DNA from: Mycobacterium sp. 1274756.6
Lineage (GTDB): Bacteria > Actinomycetota > Actinomycetes > Mycobacteriales > Mycobacteriaceae
Length of the DNA: 53,656 nucleotides
Assembly (NCBI RefSeq): GCF_001668625.1
Contig: NZ_LZLJ01000005.1
Location: forward strand, 1 to 53,656
Reading direction: 5' to 3'
Of the stretch, positions 1 to 8,974 are shown piece by piece (position 1 is the first letter of the stretch; the number at the start of each line of letters is the position of its first letter). The notes under the pieces were generated by a model. It saw nothing but the letters and a program-made list of their open reading frames with translations, ran no database searches and was not told the origin of the DNA. The translations under genes were made by a program, and so were the position numbers.

Positions 1-1003
1 CGGCGCCCAGCAGCACCACCCCCACCAGCAGCATCACCACCAGCCGCCCGGCCGGCGCGGTGCGGCGCCGCGCCAGCAGCACCAGCCCGGCCAGCCCGGC
101 CGCGGCCACCAGCACCGTGGCCAGCACGTACACCGGGCCGGTGACCAGCGACGTGCCGGCGGTGGCGTCGGGGGCGACGAACGGGGTCCACGCGGCGGTG
201 CCGCGCAGCATCTCGGTCAGCGACGTCCACTGGGTGGTGACCCCGGAGGATTCGATGAAGTCCAGGAACGGCGGGCTGATACGGCCCAGCAGCAGCAGCG
301 CGCTGACCCACCAGGTGCTGGCCAGCACCAACGCCAACACCCACCAGCCGGTGAAACGCCACCAGCGGCGGTTGGGTCGATGGCAGGCCCACCAGATCAG
401 CGCGGGCAGGCCACCGGCCAGCGTGGCGACGGCGTTGACCGCCCCCATCAGCGCCACCGCGAGCCCGGCCTGACCGGCCAGCACCGACAACCGGCGCCCG
501 GACCGGCCGTCCAGCGCCAGGATCACCGGCAGCAGCACCCACGGCGCCAGCATCATCGGCAGCGTCTCGGAGGAGATCGAGCCCAGCGTGGTCAGCACCC
601 GCGGGGACAGCGCGAACGCGGCCGCGGCCAGCACCCGCGAGGTGGGCGAGCCGATCCGCAGCGCCTCGGCCACCCGCAGCAGCCCCCAGAACCCGACGGT
701 CAGCAGCAGCGCCCACCACAGCCGCTGGGTGATCCAGCCGGGCACGCCGAGCACGTCACCGGCCAGGAAGAAGGCGCCGTGCGGGAAGAGGTAGCCGTAG
801 GCCTGGTTCTGGGCTTGCCCGAACGGCAGCTCACTGCTCCACAGGTTGGTGGCCCGGGACAGGAAGCGCAGCGGGTTGGCGGTGAGGTCGAGTTTGGTGT
901 CGGGCGAGATCTGCCCCGGCGCTTGAAGCAGGCAGCACGCCAGCGAGATCGTGCCGACCAGCCACAGCCACCGGCGCGACAACGGTGTCGGCGGGGCCGG
1001 CAC
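1..1003 (-). CDS. aftD: Arabinofuranosyltransferase AftD, N-terminal part (partial)
   Basis: Minus-strand reading gives a hydrophobic protein starting near PPTPLSRRWLWLVGTI and continuing through LDLTANPLRFLSRATNLW and FGQAQNQAYGYLFPHGAFF, which I recognise as the N-terminus of mycobacterial AftD (DUF3367 family, GT-C type). AftD adds arabinofuranose to arabinogalactan and lipoarabinomannan, using decaprenyl-phosphate arabinose on the periplasmic side of the membrane. Only about the first 330 residues are present; the gene runs off the left end. No ATG is available, so the GTG at 1003 was chosen; an upstream TTG overlapping the preceding gene is possible. Order Rv0236A-aftD followed divergently by lpqI matches M. 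tuberculosis. Confidence 0.9.
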   Translation of the reverse strand, partial: MPAPPTPLSRRWLWLVGTISLACCLLQAPGQISPDTKLDLTANPLRFLSRATNLWSSELPFGQAQNQAYGYLFPHGAFFLAGDVLGVPGWITQRLWWALLLTVGFWGLLRVAEALRIGSPTSRVLAAAAFALSPRVLTTLGSISSETLPMMLAPWVLLPVILALDGRSGRRLSVLAGQAGLAVALMGAVNAVATLAGGLPALIWWACHRPNRRWWRFTGWWVLALVLASTWWVSALLLLGRISPPFLDFIESSGVTTQWTSLTEMLRGTAAWTPFVAPDATAGTSLVTGPVYVLATVLVAAAGLAGLVLLARRRTAPAGRLVVMLLVGVVLLGA

Positions 1004-1025
1004 CGGCGCGGCGGGTGCGCTCAGG

Positions 1026-1199
1026 TCAGCTGCGGTCGCCGTACTCAACCCGGTTGAGCACCGACGACTGCGGGTCACCCCCGGCGAGCTGCGGTTTGGT
1101 GTCCTGCTGCACCATCAAGGTGATCCCGAAGATCGCGGCGGCACCGAGCAGCAGACCGACCACGACACTCGCCGCGGCGGGTACGACGAACCGCTGCAT
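1026..1199 (-). CDS. Small single-pass membrane protein, Rv0236A-like
   Basis: A 57-residue protein. It starts MQRFVVPAAASVVVGL, has one long hydrophobic helix (about residues 5-30), and ends with a polar tail closing in SSVLNRVEYGDRS. Family knowledge: mycobacteria encode a conserved small secreted or membrane protein of this size immediately upstream of aftD (Rv0236A); its function is not known to me. The stop codon is 22 bases before the chosen aftD start, so the two are probably cotranscribed. The ATG at 1199 is the only reasonable start. Confidence 0.85.
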   Translation of the reverse strand: MQRFVVPAAASVVVGLLLGAAAIFGITLMVQQDTKPQLAGGDPQSSVLNRVEYGDRS

Positions 1200-1326
1200 A
1201 GTCAGGCTCCTAGACGTCGACCGATCGGGGTTACCCCGCTCGCCAAACTAGCACGAGCCGGCCGCGCCACGCGGGAGGTGACGGGGGCTGCCCGGCCGGG
1301 CGGGCGCTGCATGACACGATGGGGCG

Positions 1327-2523
1327 ATGATCGCACGCCCGACACCCGCCCCCCGGCCCCGGTACGCCCGTCTGCTTGTCGGGTTGGCGGCGTTGCCCGC
1401 CCTGGTGATGGCGTGCTCGGCGCCGCCGGCCGAGGCGCCGCCCGCCCCGTCGGCGCCGGTGCCCGCGCCGGCCTCCACCGACTCGCCGCTGGCCGACCCG
1501 GCCGCCCCGTGCGGGGACGTGACGGCGCTGCCGGTGCGCGACAAGCTCGCCCAGCTGCTGATGGTCGGGGTGCGCGACGCGGCCGACGCCCGCGCGGTGG
1601 TGGCCGACCACCATGTCGGCGGCATCTTCATCGGCAGCTGGACCGACCTGTCGCTGCTCACCGACGGCTCGTCGCTGCCCGACATCAAGGCGCAGGCCGG
1701 TCCGGTGGCGCTGGCGGTCAGCGTCGACGAGGAGGGCGGCCGGGTGTCGCGGCTGTCGTCGCTGATCGGGTCGTCCCCGTCGGCGAAGGTGCTGGCGCAG
1801 AACAACAGCCCCGAGGCGGTGTACCAGATCGCGCTGGAGCGGGGCCGCAAGATGCACGACCTGGGCATCACCATCGACTTCGCCCCGGTGGTCGACGTCA
1901 CCGACGCCGCCGACGACACCGTCATCGGCGACCGCTCGTTCGGCTCCGACCCGCAGCGGGTCACCGAGTACGCCGACGCCTACGCCCGGGGCCTGCACGA
2001 CGCCGGGCTGATGCCGGTGCTCAAACACTTCCCCGGCCACGGCCACGGCAGCGGGGACACCCACACCGGGGCGGTCTCCACCCCGCCGCTGTCGCAGCTG
2101 CAGGACAGCGACCTGGTGCCCTACCGCAGCCTGGTCAACCAGCACGGCTCCGCGGTGATGATCGGGCACCTGCAGGTGCCCGAGCTGACCGGCTCGGACC
2201 CGGCCAGCCTCAGCCCGGCGGCGGTGAACCTGCTGCGCCAGGGCGGCGGCTACGGCGGCCCGCCGTACAACGGGGTGATCTTCACCGACGACCTGTCCTC
2301 GATGGCGGCGATCAACGCCCGCTTCGGGGTGCCCGAGGCGGTGCTGCGCGCCCTGCAGGCCGGGGTCGACGTGGCGCTGTGGGTCACCACCGACGAGGTG
2401 GCCGCGGTGCTCGACCACCTCGAGGCCGCGGTGGAGCGCGGCGACTTCCCGGAGGCGGCGCTGAACAACGCCGTGCAGCGGGTGGCCGGCGCGAAAGGCG
2501 CGGGTCCGGCCTGCGCGGGCTGA
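1327..2523 (+). CDS. lpqI: Lipoprotein beta-N-acetylhexosaminidase LpqI (GH3)
   Basis: A 398-residue lipoprotein. Signal peptide with lipobox ending LVMAC, lipidated Cys30, then a Pro/Ala-rich linker and a glycoside hydrolase family 3 domain. The NagZ-type general acid/base loop KHFPGHGHGSGDTH lies near residue 235, and FTDDLSSM near residue 320 supplies the predicted Asp nucleophile. LpqI removes N-acetylglucosamine from muropeptides or sugars during cell-wall recycling, at the outer face of the membrane. It reads divergently from aftD and is followed 50 bases later by a TetR gene in the same direction, as in M. tuberculosis Rv0237-Rv0238. Confidence 0.93.
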   Translation: MIARPTPAPRPRYARLLVGLAALPALVMACSAPPAEAPPAPSAPVPAPASTDSPLADPAAPCGDVTALPVRDKLAQLLMVGVRDAADARAVVADHHVGGIFIGSWTDLSLLTDGSSLPDIKAQAGPVALAVSVDEEGGRVSRLSSLIGSSPSAKVLAQNNSPEAVYQIALERGRKMHDLGITIDFAPVVDVTDAADDTVIGDRSFGSDPQRVTEYADAYARGLHDAGLMPVLKHFPGHGHGSGDTHTGAVSTPPLSQLQDSDLVPYRSLVNQHGSAVMIGHLQVPELTGSDPASLSPAAVNLLRQGGGYGGPPYNGVIFTDDLSSMAAINARFGVPEAVLRALQAGVDVALWVTTDEVAAVLDHLEAAVERGDFPEAALNNAVQRVAGAKGAGPACAG

Positions 2524-2573
2524 CCAGGCTTTACCCTTAGGTGCGGCAGGCGGACGAGCGCGGAAGGGGAGCC

Positions 2574-3191
2574 ATGGCGGGAACCAAACGGTTGCCGCGC
2601 GCCGTCCGCGAACAGCAGATGCTCGACGCCGCGGTCGAGATGTTCTCGATCAACGGCTACCACGAGACCTCGATGGACGCGATCGCGGCCAAAGCCGAGA
2701 TCTCCAAGCCGATGCTGTACCTGTACTACGGCTCCAAGGAGGAGTTGTTCGGCGCCTGCCTGGACCGCGAACTGAAGCGGTTCATCGCGGCGGTGCGCGA
2801 GGACATCGACTTCGACCAGCCGGCCAAGGGCCTGCTCGCCGACACCATCCACACCTTCCTGCACTACATCGACACCAACCGGGCCTCGTGGATCGTGCTG
2901 TACACCCAGGCCACCAGTTCCCAGGCGTTCGCCCACACGGTGCGGGAAGGCCGTGAGCAGATCATCGACCTGGTCACCCGGCTGCTGCGGGCGGGCACCC
3001 GCAACCCCGAACCGGGTGAGGATTTCGAGTTGATGGCGGTGGCGCTGGTCGGCGCGGGGGAGGCGGTCGCCACCCGGGTCAGCACCGGGGACACCGATGT
3101 CGGTGAGGCCGCGTCGCTGATGAGCAACCTGTTCTGGCGCGGCCTGAAGGGCACCCCGCCCGAGCCCGGGCCGCAAGACCCGGCCGGTTAG
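2574..3191 (+). CDS. TetR-family regulator (Rv0238-like)
   Basis: A 205-residue TetR regulator beginning MAGTKRLPRAVREQQ. The N-terminal helix-turn-helix spans about residues 12-58 (YHETSMDAIAAKAEISKPMLYLYYGSKEELF); the rest is the ligand-binding and dimer domain. The ATG at 2574 is preferred over an upstream GTG at 2541 because GAAGGGGA lies 5-12 bases before it. It is probably cotranscribed with lpqI. The ligand is unknown. Because lipid genes with shared TTAC-N6-GTAA operators lie just downstream (fabG4/fadA2, fadE5), this protein is a candidate to bind them, but that is inference. Confidence 0.9.
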   Translation: MAGTKRLPRAVREQQMLDAAVEMFSINGYHETSMDAIAAKAEISKPMLYLYYGSKEELFGACLDRELKRFIAAVREDIDFDQPAKGLLADTIHTFLHYIDTNRASWIVLYTQATSSQAFAHTVREGREQIIDLVTRLLRAGTRNPEPGEDFELMAVALVGAGEAVATRVSTGDTDVGEAASLMSNLFWRGLKGTPPEPGPQDPAG

Positions 3192-3204
3192 GGCGAACCG
3201 GGGC

Positions 3205-3534
3205 TCACTGCAGGGCGTGCGGGCACATGTTGCGCTGCAGGATGTCGAGGTAGACGTTCGGGTCGGGGGCCGGCGCCACCCCGGAGCCGACCGGGAACTG
3301 CGAGCCCACCACCTCCGGCGGCACCCCGTCGCGCAGGTCCCGGCAGGCCAGGAAGGCCTGCTGGAGCACGTAGGGCACGGCGTCGGTGTGGATGAACACC
3401 CCGGCGGCGCGCAGGTCGCTGAGGTAGGTGTACTCGTTGGCCTGCGCGACGCCGGCCCCGGCGAACAGCCCGCCCAGCGCCAACCCGGCCGCGGCCGCCC
3501 CGACGACGACTCCGGTACGCAACGTCTGCATCAT
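3205..3534 (-). CDS. Secreted DUF732-family protein
   Basis: A 109-residue protein with a Sec signal peptide (MMQTLRTGVVVGAAAAGLAL, cleavage likely after AQA near residue 32). The mature domain starts NEYTYLSDLRAAGVF and holds two cysteines (LACRDL and NMCPH) that could form a disulfide. This is the pattern of the mycobacterial DUF732 family of small exported proteins, whose function is unknown. The ATG at 3534 was chosen because GGAAGGA precedes it closely; a GTG at 3546 would overlap that site. It occupies the place of vapBC24 (Rv0239-Rv0240) in M. tuberculosis, so this spot differs between species. It ends tail-to-tail with the TetR gene, 13 bases apart. Confidence 0.8.
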   Translation of the reverse strand: MMQTLRTGVVVGAAAAGLALGGLFAGAGVAQANEYTYLSDLRAAGVFIHTDAVPYVLQQAFLACRDLRDGVPPEVVGSQFPVGSGVAPAPDPNVYLDILQRNMCPHALQ

Positions 3535-3605
3535 GTGTCCTTCCACCCGCGAGCATTATCCCCGGCCGCCGCGCGACGCGGGGTGAAATGGCCGTTGCGG
3601 CGGTG

Positions 3606-4460
3606 CTACAGCGCGGTCACTGTGCCGGTCAGGTGCGGGTAGCCCTTGGCGACGTTGCGCAGCGCCACCTCCCAGCCGTCGTCGGTGCGCTCGGTGTACA
3701 GCCCCACCGTGGCGGGCAGCAGCACCGGCTTGCCGAACCGCACCGAGTACCGCACCTGCTCGGGCAGCCGGGCCTCGATGTTGGCCAGCGCCGCCGCGGC
3801 GGTGAACATGCCGTGGGCGATCACGGTGGGGAACCCGAACAGTTTCGCCCCGATCGCGTTGGTGTGGATCGGGTTGTGGTCCCCGCCCACCGAGGCGTAG
3901 CGGCGGATCTGACCGGGGGAGATACGCAGCAGCGCCGGCGCCGGCGCCAGCTTGGGTTGCTTGACCGGCGGCGGTTTCGGCTGGTCGGAGAGGCTGGTGC
4001 GCTGCTGGTGCAGGAACGTGGTCACCTGGTGCCAGGCCGGCTCGTTGCCGACACTGACCTCACTGATGATGTCGACCAGCAGGCCCTTGCGGTGTTCCCG
4101 CAGGTTCTCCGCGTGCACCGCGACGCCGACGGTGTCGTTGACCCGGATCGGCCGGTAGGCGGTGATGTGGTTCTCGGTGTGCACCGAGCCCATCGCGGCG
4201 AACGGGAAGTCGAACCCGGTCACCAGCGACATCACCGTCGGAAACGTCAGCACGAACGGGTAGGTCAGCGGCACGGTGTCGCGGTAGCGCAGGCCGGTCA
4301 CGTCGGCGTAGGCGGCCACGTGCGCCCGGTCGATGGGCAACGCGTCGATGCGCACGGTGCGGTCGGGCAGCGCGTCGCCGCGCGGCACGAACGGCAGCGC
4401 CCCGGCCACCGCGCGCAGCATGTTGGTCAACGCGCTCGGCTGTGGTGTCTGCTCGGTCAT
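3606..4460 (-). CDS. htdX: (R)-specific enoyl/3-hydroxyacyl dehydratase HtdX (MaoC-like)
   Basis: A 284-residue double hot-dog protein. The C-terminal half carries the hydratase-2 motif YASVGGDHNPIHTN with predicted catalytic Asp194 and His199, followed by FGFPTVIAHGM. Family knowledge: HtdX (Rv0241c) hydrates or dehydrates (R)-3-hydroxyacyl-CoA or ACP intermediates. Its start shares one base with the stop of fabG4 (position 4460), indicating an operon in which a 3-ketoacyl reductase and a dehydratase act in successive steps of acyl-chain elongation or polyester-type metabolism. Length matches the family. Confidence 0.92.
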   Translation of the reverse strand: MTEQTPQPSALTNMLRAVAGALPFVPRGDALPDRTVRIDALPIDRAHVAAYADVTGLRYRDTVPLTYPFVLTFPTVMSLVTGFDFPFAAMGSVHTENHITAYRPIRVNDTVGVAVHAENLREHRKGLLVDIISEVSVGNEPAWHQVTTFLHQQRTSLSDQPKPPPVKQPKLAPAPALLRISPGQIRRYASVGGDHNPIHTNAIGAKLFGFPTVIAHGMFTAAAALANIEARLPEQVRYSVRFGKPVLLPATVGLYTERTDDGWEVALRNVAKGYPHLTGTVTAL

Positions 4461-5824
4461 CAGGCCCCCAACATCGCCTGGCCGCAGACCCGGATCGTGG
4501 TGCCGGTGACGGCGCCAGAAGCCGGGCTGGCGAAGAACGCGATCGCTTCGGCGACGTCGACCGGCTCACCGCCCTGGAACAGCGAGTTCAGCCGGCGCCC
4601 CACCTCCCGGGTGGCCAGCGGGATCGCCGCGGTCATGTCGGTCTCGATGAAACCGGGCGCGACCGCGTTGATCGTGATGTCCTTCTCGGCCAGCACCGGC
4701 GCCAGCGCCTGGGTCAGCCCGATCATCCCGGCCTTGGTGGCCGCGTAGTTGGTCTGGCCGCGGTTACCGGCGATCCCGGCCATCGACGACAGCCCGATCA
4801 CCCGGCCGCCCGCGCCGATCGCGCCGGCGTCGACCAGCCCCTCGGTGAGCCGCTGCGGGGCGAGCAGGTTCACCGCGACGACCGCGTCCCAGCGGGCGTC
4901 GTCCATGTTGGCCAGCAGCTTGTCGCGGGTGATACCGGCGTTGTTGACCAGGATGTCGGCCTTGCCGTCGTAGTGCTCGCGCAGATGCGCGGTGATGCGG
5001 TCGACCGCGTCGTCGGCGGTGACGTCCAGCGCCAGGGCGGTGCCACCCACCTTGGCGGCGGTCTTCTCCAGCGCCTCGGAGGCCGCGGCGACGTCGATCG
5101 CCACCACCTTCGCGCCGTCCCGGGCGAACACCTCCGCGATGGTCGCGCCGATCCCGCGGGCGGCACCGGTGACGATCGCGACCTTGCCGTCCAGCGGCTT
5201 GTCCCAGTCGGCGGGGGCGGTCGCCTCGCCGGCGCCGACGTAGAACACCTGCCCGTCGACGTAGGCGGATTTGGCCGACAGGATGAACCGCAGCGTCGAC
5301 TCGGCGCCGGAGATGCCGGTCTTGGCGGCGGGTGACAGGTACACCAGCGCCACCGTCGCGCCGCGGCGCAGCTCCTTGCCCAGGGAGCGGGTGAAGCCCT
5401 CCAGGGCGCGCTGGGCGATCCGCTCGTCGACGTTCTCGACCTCGTCGGGGGTGCTGCCGACGACCACCACCCGGCCCGAGGCGCCCAGGTTGCGCAGCAG
5501 CGGGGTGAAGAAGTCGTGCAGGGCCTTCAGCCCGGCCGGCTCGGTGATCCCGGTGGCGTCGAACACCAGCCCGCCGAACGAGTCGGCCCAGCGTCCGCCG
5601 AGGTTGTCGGCGACCAGGTCGTAGTCGTCGGCCAGGGCGTCGCGCAGCGGTTCGACGACCCGGCCCTCCCCGCCGATCAGCAGCGAGCCGGCCAGCGGCC
5701 GGTCCCCGGGGCGGTAGCGGCGCAGCGTCTCGGGCTGCGGGACGCCGAGTTGTTTGGCCAGGAAAGATCCGGGTGCGGAGTTGACGACCTGCGAGAACAG
5801 GTCGGAGGGAAGCTTGGGCGCCAC
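4460..5824 (-). CDS. fabG4: 3-oxoacyl reductase FabG4 (high-molecular-weight SDR)
   Basis: A 454-residue protein with an N-terminal flavodoxin-like domain and a C-terminal short-chain dehydrogenase domain. The Rossmann motif is [13 protein letters not shown]; the catalytic residues lie in the [15 protein letters not shown] segment (Ser, Tyr) with Lys in the following ATKAG. FabG4 reduces 3-ketoacyl-CoA or ACP with NAD(P)H. The GTG at 5824 was chosen because GGAAGG precedes it and it gives the family length; longer frames to 5956 run into the divergent fadA2 promoter. It lies head-to-head with fadA2 across a palindromic operator and is cotranscribed with htdX. Confidence 0.93.
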   Translation of the reverse strand: MAPKLPSDLFSQVVNSAPGSFLAKQLGVPQPETLRRYRPGDRPLAGSLLIGGEGRVVEPLRDALADDYDLVADNLGGRWADSFGGLVFDATGITEPAGLKALHDFFTPLLRNLGASGRVVVVGSTPDEVENVDERIAQRALEGFTRSLGKELRRGATVALVYLSPAAKTGISGAESTLRFILSAKSAYVDGQVFYVGAGEATAPADWDKPLDGKVAIVTGAARGIGATIAEVFARDGAKVVAIDVAAASEALEKTAAKVGGTALALDVTADDAVDRITAHLREHYDGKADILVNNAGITRDKLLANMDDARWDAVVAVNLLAPQRLTEGLVDAGAIGAGGRVIGLSSMAGIAGNRGQTNYAATKAGMIGLTQALAPVLAEKDITINAVAPGFIETDMTAAIPLATREVGRRLNSLFQGGEPVDVAEAIAFFASPASGAVTGTTIRVCGQAMLGA

Positions 5825-5853
5825 TGAACTGCCTTCCGTGTCGGGCGTATCGT

Positions 5854-5897
5854 GTACTACAACGAACTTACTCCAGAGTAAGAACAGTGGGTAGTAT
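5854..5897. promoter_or_regulatory. Divergent fabG4/fadA2 promoter with TTAC-N6-GTAA palindrome
   Basis: A near-perfect palindrome CTTACTC-CA-GAGTAAG spans 5867-5882. On the plus side TAGTAT (5892-5897) is a good -10 hexamer for fadA2; on the minus side TAGTAC (complement of 5854-5859) is a -10 for fabG4. Spacing places the palindrome over the -35 position of both promoters, so one bound dimer could control both. The same TTAC-N6-GTAA layout recurs upstream of fadE5. A TetR-type regulator is the likely binder (inference). Confidence 0.65.
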
Positions 5898-5973
5898 GAC
5901 CCGACGTCGGCCATCGCTACCCCGGCTGACATGTGGCCCGCCCGCACCGACAACACCGACCATCGGAGAGACC

Positions 5974-7389
5974 ATGGCCCCCACCGAGCCCACCCCGAAA
6001 GCCGCGAAAACCGCGAAAACCGCCCAGGCCGCGAAAGCTCCGAAAGCCACCGCCAAAGCCGCCCCGAAAGAAACGCAGCCCGTCACCGAGCGGCGGCGCG
6101 TCGCCATCCTGGGCGGCAACCGCATCCCGTTCGCCCGCTCCGACGGCGCCTACGCCGAGGCGTCCAACCAGGACATGTTCACCGCGGCCCTCGACGGGCT
6201 GGTCGACCGGTTCGGTCTGGCCGGTGAGCGCCTCGACGCGGTGATCGGCGGCGCGGTGCTCAAGCACAGCCGCGACTTCAACCTCATCCGCGAATGCGTG
6301 CTCGGCTCCAAACTGTCCTCCTACACTCCCGCCTTCGACCTGCAGCAGGCCTGCGGCACCGGCCTGCAGGCGGCGATCAGCGCCGCCGACGGGGTGGCCG
6401 CCGGGCGCTACGAGGTCGCCGCGGCGGGCGGGGTGGACACCACCTCCGACGCGCCGCTGGAGGTCGGCGACCAGCTGCGCAAGACGCTGCTGGCGCTGCG
6501 TCGGGCCAAATCCAACGTCCAGCGGCTGAAGCTGGTCGCCAAACTGCCGGCCACCCTCGGTGTGGAGATCCCCGCCAACCAGGAGGTGCGCACCGGGCTG
6601 TCGATGGGTGAGCACCAGGCGATCACCACCAAGGAGATGGGGATCAAGCGCACCGACCAGGACGAGTTGGCCGCCGCCAGCCACCGCAACATGGCCGCCG
6701 CCTACGACCGCGGCTTCTTCGACGACCTGGTCACCCCCTTCCTGGGGCTCTACCGCGACAACAACCTGCGCCCGGACTCCAGCGCGGAGAAGCTGGCCAC
6801 CCTGCGCCCGGTGTTCGGGGTGCGCTCCGGTGACGCCACCATGACCGCCGGAAACTCCACCCCGCTGACCGACGGCGCGTCGGTGGCGCTGCTGGCCAGC
6901 GAGGACTGGGCCAAGGCGCACAACCTGACCCCGCTGGCCTACTTCGTCGACGCCGAGACCGCCGCGGTGGACTACGTCAACGGCGCCGACGGGCTGCTGA
7001 TGGCGCCGACCTACGCGGTGCCGCGGCTGCTGGCCCGCAACGGCCTCACCCTGCAGGACTTCGACTTCTACGAGATCCACGAGGCGTTCGCCGCCACCGT
7101 GCTGTGCCACCTGGCCGCCTGGGAATCCGAGCAGTACTGCACCCAGCGGCTGGGGCTGGACCAGGCGCTGGGCGCCATCGACCGCGCCAAGCTCAACGTC
7201 AACGGCTCCTCGCTGGCGGCCGGGCACCCGTTCGCGGCCACCGGCGGCCGCATCCTGGCCCAGACCGCCAAGATGGTGGCCGAGGCCAAGGCGCAGCGGA
7301 CCGGCGCGGCCAAGAACAGGCCGGTCCGGGCGCTGATCTCGATCTGCGCCGCGGGCGGCCAGGGGGTCGCCGCGATCGTGGAAGCCTGA
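5974..7389 (+). CDS. fadA2: Acetyl-CoA acyltransferase (thiolase) FadA2
   Basis: A 471-residue thiolase. The nucleophilic Cys127 lies in QQACGTG, the EIHEAF motif holds the active-site His, and [10 protein letters not shown] near the C-terminus supplies the second Cys. It cleaves 3-ketoacyl-CoA, the last step of beta-oxidation. The ATG at 5974 follows GGAGAG by a few bases. Compared with about 440 residues in M. tuberculosis FadA2, there is an extra N-terminal stretch of about 30 residues made of Ala/Lys/Pro repeats (for example [16 protein letters not shown]) before the thiolase fold begins at [14 protein letters not shown]. Divergent from fabG4 and probably co-regulated with it. Confidence 0.93.
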   Translation: MAPTEPTPKAAKTAKTAQAAKAPKATAKAAPKETQPVTERRRVAILGGNRIPFARSDGAYAEASNQDMFTAALDGLVDRFGLAGERLDAVIGGAVLKHSRDFNLIRECVLGSKLSSYTPAFDLQQACGTGLQAAISAADGVAAGRYEVAAAGGVDTTSDAPLEVGDQLRKTLLALRRAKSNVQRLKLVAKLPATLGVEIPANQEVRTGLSMGEHQAITTKEMGIKRTDQDELAAASHRNMAAAYDRGFFDDLVTPFLGLYRDNNLRPDSSAEKLATLRPVFGVRSGDATMTAGNSTPLTDGASVALLASEDWAKAHNLTPLAYFVDAETAAVDYVNGADGLLMAPTYAVPRLLARNGLTLQDFDFYEIHEAFAATVLCHLAAWESEQYCTQRLGLDQALGAIDRAKLNVNGSSLAAGHPFAATGGRILAQTAKMVAEAKAQRTGAAKNRPVRALISICAAGGQGVAAIVEA

Positions 7390-7521
7390 GAGCCCCGAAC
7401 GGTTTTGTAACGCCGACGACGGGTTACCCGATACACAGGGCGCTCCGTGTTGGTCATCGAACCCCCGACCCGATGACTACGCGGAGCGTTCCGCTGGGGG
7501 CCGTCGTCGGGATGAGGGGAT

Positions 7522-7539
7522 CCGGCGGCGGCCCGCCGG
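7522..7539. terminator. GC-rich hairpin after fadA2, weak terminator candidate
   Basis: Arms CCGGCGG (7522-7528) and CCGCCGG (7533-7539) with a 4-base loop and no T-tract. It lies in the 204-base gap between fadA2 and the next gene, where nothing else stands out. In DNA this GC-rich such stems arise easily, so support is weak. Confidence 0.3.
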
Positions 7540-7593
7540 CGGTTCCGGTCGCTCCGACCCGGGCTTCTTCCGCCCCGGCTTAGGGTTGAGTCC

Positions 7594-8514
7594 ATGCAGG
7601 TGAGCATTCTGGGCACGGTCGGCGGCGGCGAAGCTCCGGTGGATGCCACGGTGGGTCGCTTCGCCGGGCTCAAACAAGAGGGTTTCCGCCGCATCTGGGT
7701 GCCGCAGCTGCCCCACGAGCCGGACCTGATCACGATGCTGGCCGTGGTGCTGCGCGAGGTCGATGACATCGAGGTCGGCACCGGGGTGCTCCCGATCCAG
7801 AACCAGCACCCGATGCTGCTGGCGCAGCGGGCGCTGACCCTGTCGTTGATCAGCGGGGGGCGGTTCCTGCTCGGGCTGGGCATGACTCACCAGGCGGTCA
7901 CCGAAGGCATGTGGGGCATTCCGTGGGACCGGCCGGTGCGTCGGCTGCGCGAATACCTCGACGGGTTGCAGCCGCTGCTGGCCGGCGAGCGGGCCGAGGC
8001 GGCCGGCGAGACCGTCACCACCCGCGGCCAGCTGCAGATCAGCGGCGCGCCACCGCCGCCGGTCTACGTCGCGGCGCTCGGTCCCCAGCTGCTGCGGCTG
8101 GCCGGCCGGCGCAGCGCGGGCACCATCACCTGGATGACCGGGCGGAAAACGCTGACCGACCACGTCGGGCCCACTTTGCGTGACGCCGCGGCCGAGGCCG
8201 GGCGTCCGCCCGGCGCGGTGCGGGTCGTCGCCTGCATCCCGGTCAGCGTCACCGACGACGTCGACTCCGCCCGCGCGGTCGCCGCCGAACAGTTCGCCGT
8301 GTACGGCTACCTGCCCTCCTACCGGGCCGTGTTGGACCGGGAGGGCTTCCGCGCACCCGAGGAGATCGCGCTGGTGGGCGACGAGGACACCGTCGCCGAG
8401 CAGATCACGGCGTTCGCGGCGGCCGGCGTCGACGAGTTCGTCGGGGTGGTCTTCGACCCGGCTGCGGAGGGCCGGGCCCGCACCCGCGCGCTGCTGCGCC
8501 GGCTCGACGGCTGA
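7594..8514 (+). CDS. LLM-class F420-dependent oxidoreductase
   Basis: A 306-residue luciferase-like TIM-barrel protein. Family features include the early EGFRRIWVPQLPHEPDLITML segment, GTGVLPIQNQHPMLLAQRA near residue 65, and SGGRFLLGLGMTHQ near residue 88. It belongs to the actinobacterial LLM group that mostly uses coenzyme F420; the substrate cannot be read from sequence. It follows fadA2 by 204 bases and is not part of the M. tuberculosis fadA2-fadE5 neighbourhood as I know it, so it is probably accessory here. A 76-bp inverted-repeat element begins 10 bases after its stop. Confidence 0.88.
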   Translation: MQVSILGTVGGGEAPVDATVGRFAGLKQEGFRRIWVPQLPHEPDLITMLAVVLREVDDIEVGTGVLPIQNQHPMLLAQRALTLSLISGGRFLLGLGMTHQAVTEGMWGIPWDRPVRRLREYLDGLQPLLAGERAEAAGETVTTRGQLQISGAPPPPVYVAALGPQLLRLAGRRSAGTITWMTGRKTLTDHVGPTLRDAAAEAGRPPGAVRVVACIPVSVTDDVDSARAVAAEQFAVYGYLPSYRAVLDREGFRAPEEIALVGDEDTVAEQITAFAAAGVDEFVGVVFDPAAEGRARTRALLRRLDG

Positions 8515-8523
8515 GGCGATACC

Positions 8524-8599
8524 CCCTGAAATCGACGTCGAGATCGGCCTATACCCCGAAAAATCGGGTTATCGGGCCGCCACGGCGTCGATTTCAGGG
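8524..8599. repeat. 76-bp element with 13-bp terminal inverted repeats, copy A
   Basis: Perfect terminal inverted repeats CCCTGAAATCGAC (8524-8536) and GTCGATTTCAGGG (8587-8599) enclose 50 bases with an inner CCCGA-aaaa-TCGGG hairpin. A second copy of identical length lies at 36582-36657. The right end plus flank (8587-8605) is the exact 19-base reverse complement of the left end plus flank of that copy. It is intergenic and has no coding capacity. It could be a MITE-like mobile repeat or a structured RNA/terminator element; I cannot name the family. Confidence 0.8.
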
Positions 8600-8656
8600 A
8601 TGACCGCCCGGACCGGCCGCGGCAGACGGCGTGCGCGCCTGCTTGGATAACCCACC

Positions 8657-8950
8657 ATGGCCAACACACCTCCGCAATCTCCGCAGCAGCCCACCCAGCC
8701 GGGCTACCTGCCCCCGCAGTCGCGATCGCTGACAAAGCCCACCGCGGTCTTGGCGTTGGCGATCCTGGGCGCCGGCCTGCTGGCCTGGCATCCGTGGGCC
8801 CAGCCCGACCCGGCGACCAGGCCCTCGCTCCACGAGCCGGCCACCATGGAAGTCCAGTTCGACAGTTCCGGGCAAGCCTCCGGAGCAGTCAAATGCTATT
8901 CGTCCGAGGCGGGTGGCCTGTCCTGCGTATATGTGCCTGCTGTGCGGTAG
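8657..8950 (+). CDS. Small membrane-anchored protein of unknown function
   Basis: A 97-residue protein. Pro/Gln-rich N-terminus (TPPQSPQQPTQPGYLPPQS), one transmembrane helix (about residues 28-45, TAVLALAILGAGLLAW), then an exported C-terminal region with two cysteines (KCYSSE and LSCVYV). The layout resembles the many short actinobacterial proteins with a Pro-rich cytosolic tail and one helix. I recognise no named family. No strong ribosome binding site precedes the ATG. It lies between a 76-bp repeat and a strong bidirectional hairpin, and has no counterpart that I know in the M. tuberculosis block. Confidence 0.55.
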   Translation: MANTPPQSPQQPTQPGYLPPQSRSLTKPTAVLALAILGAGLLAWHPWAQPDPATRPSLHEPATMEVQFDSSGQASGAVKCYSSEAGGLSCVYVPAVR

Positions 8951-8974
8951 CACCGATCCGGCAGCCCGAACGCA

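Noticed and set aside
2541..2573. Longer TetR start at GTG 2541
   Set aside because: The added residues MRQADERGRGA include the ribosome binding site bases of the ATG at 2574, and the family starts at MAG-TKRLPRAV.
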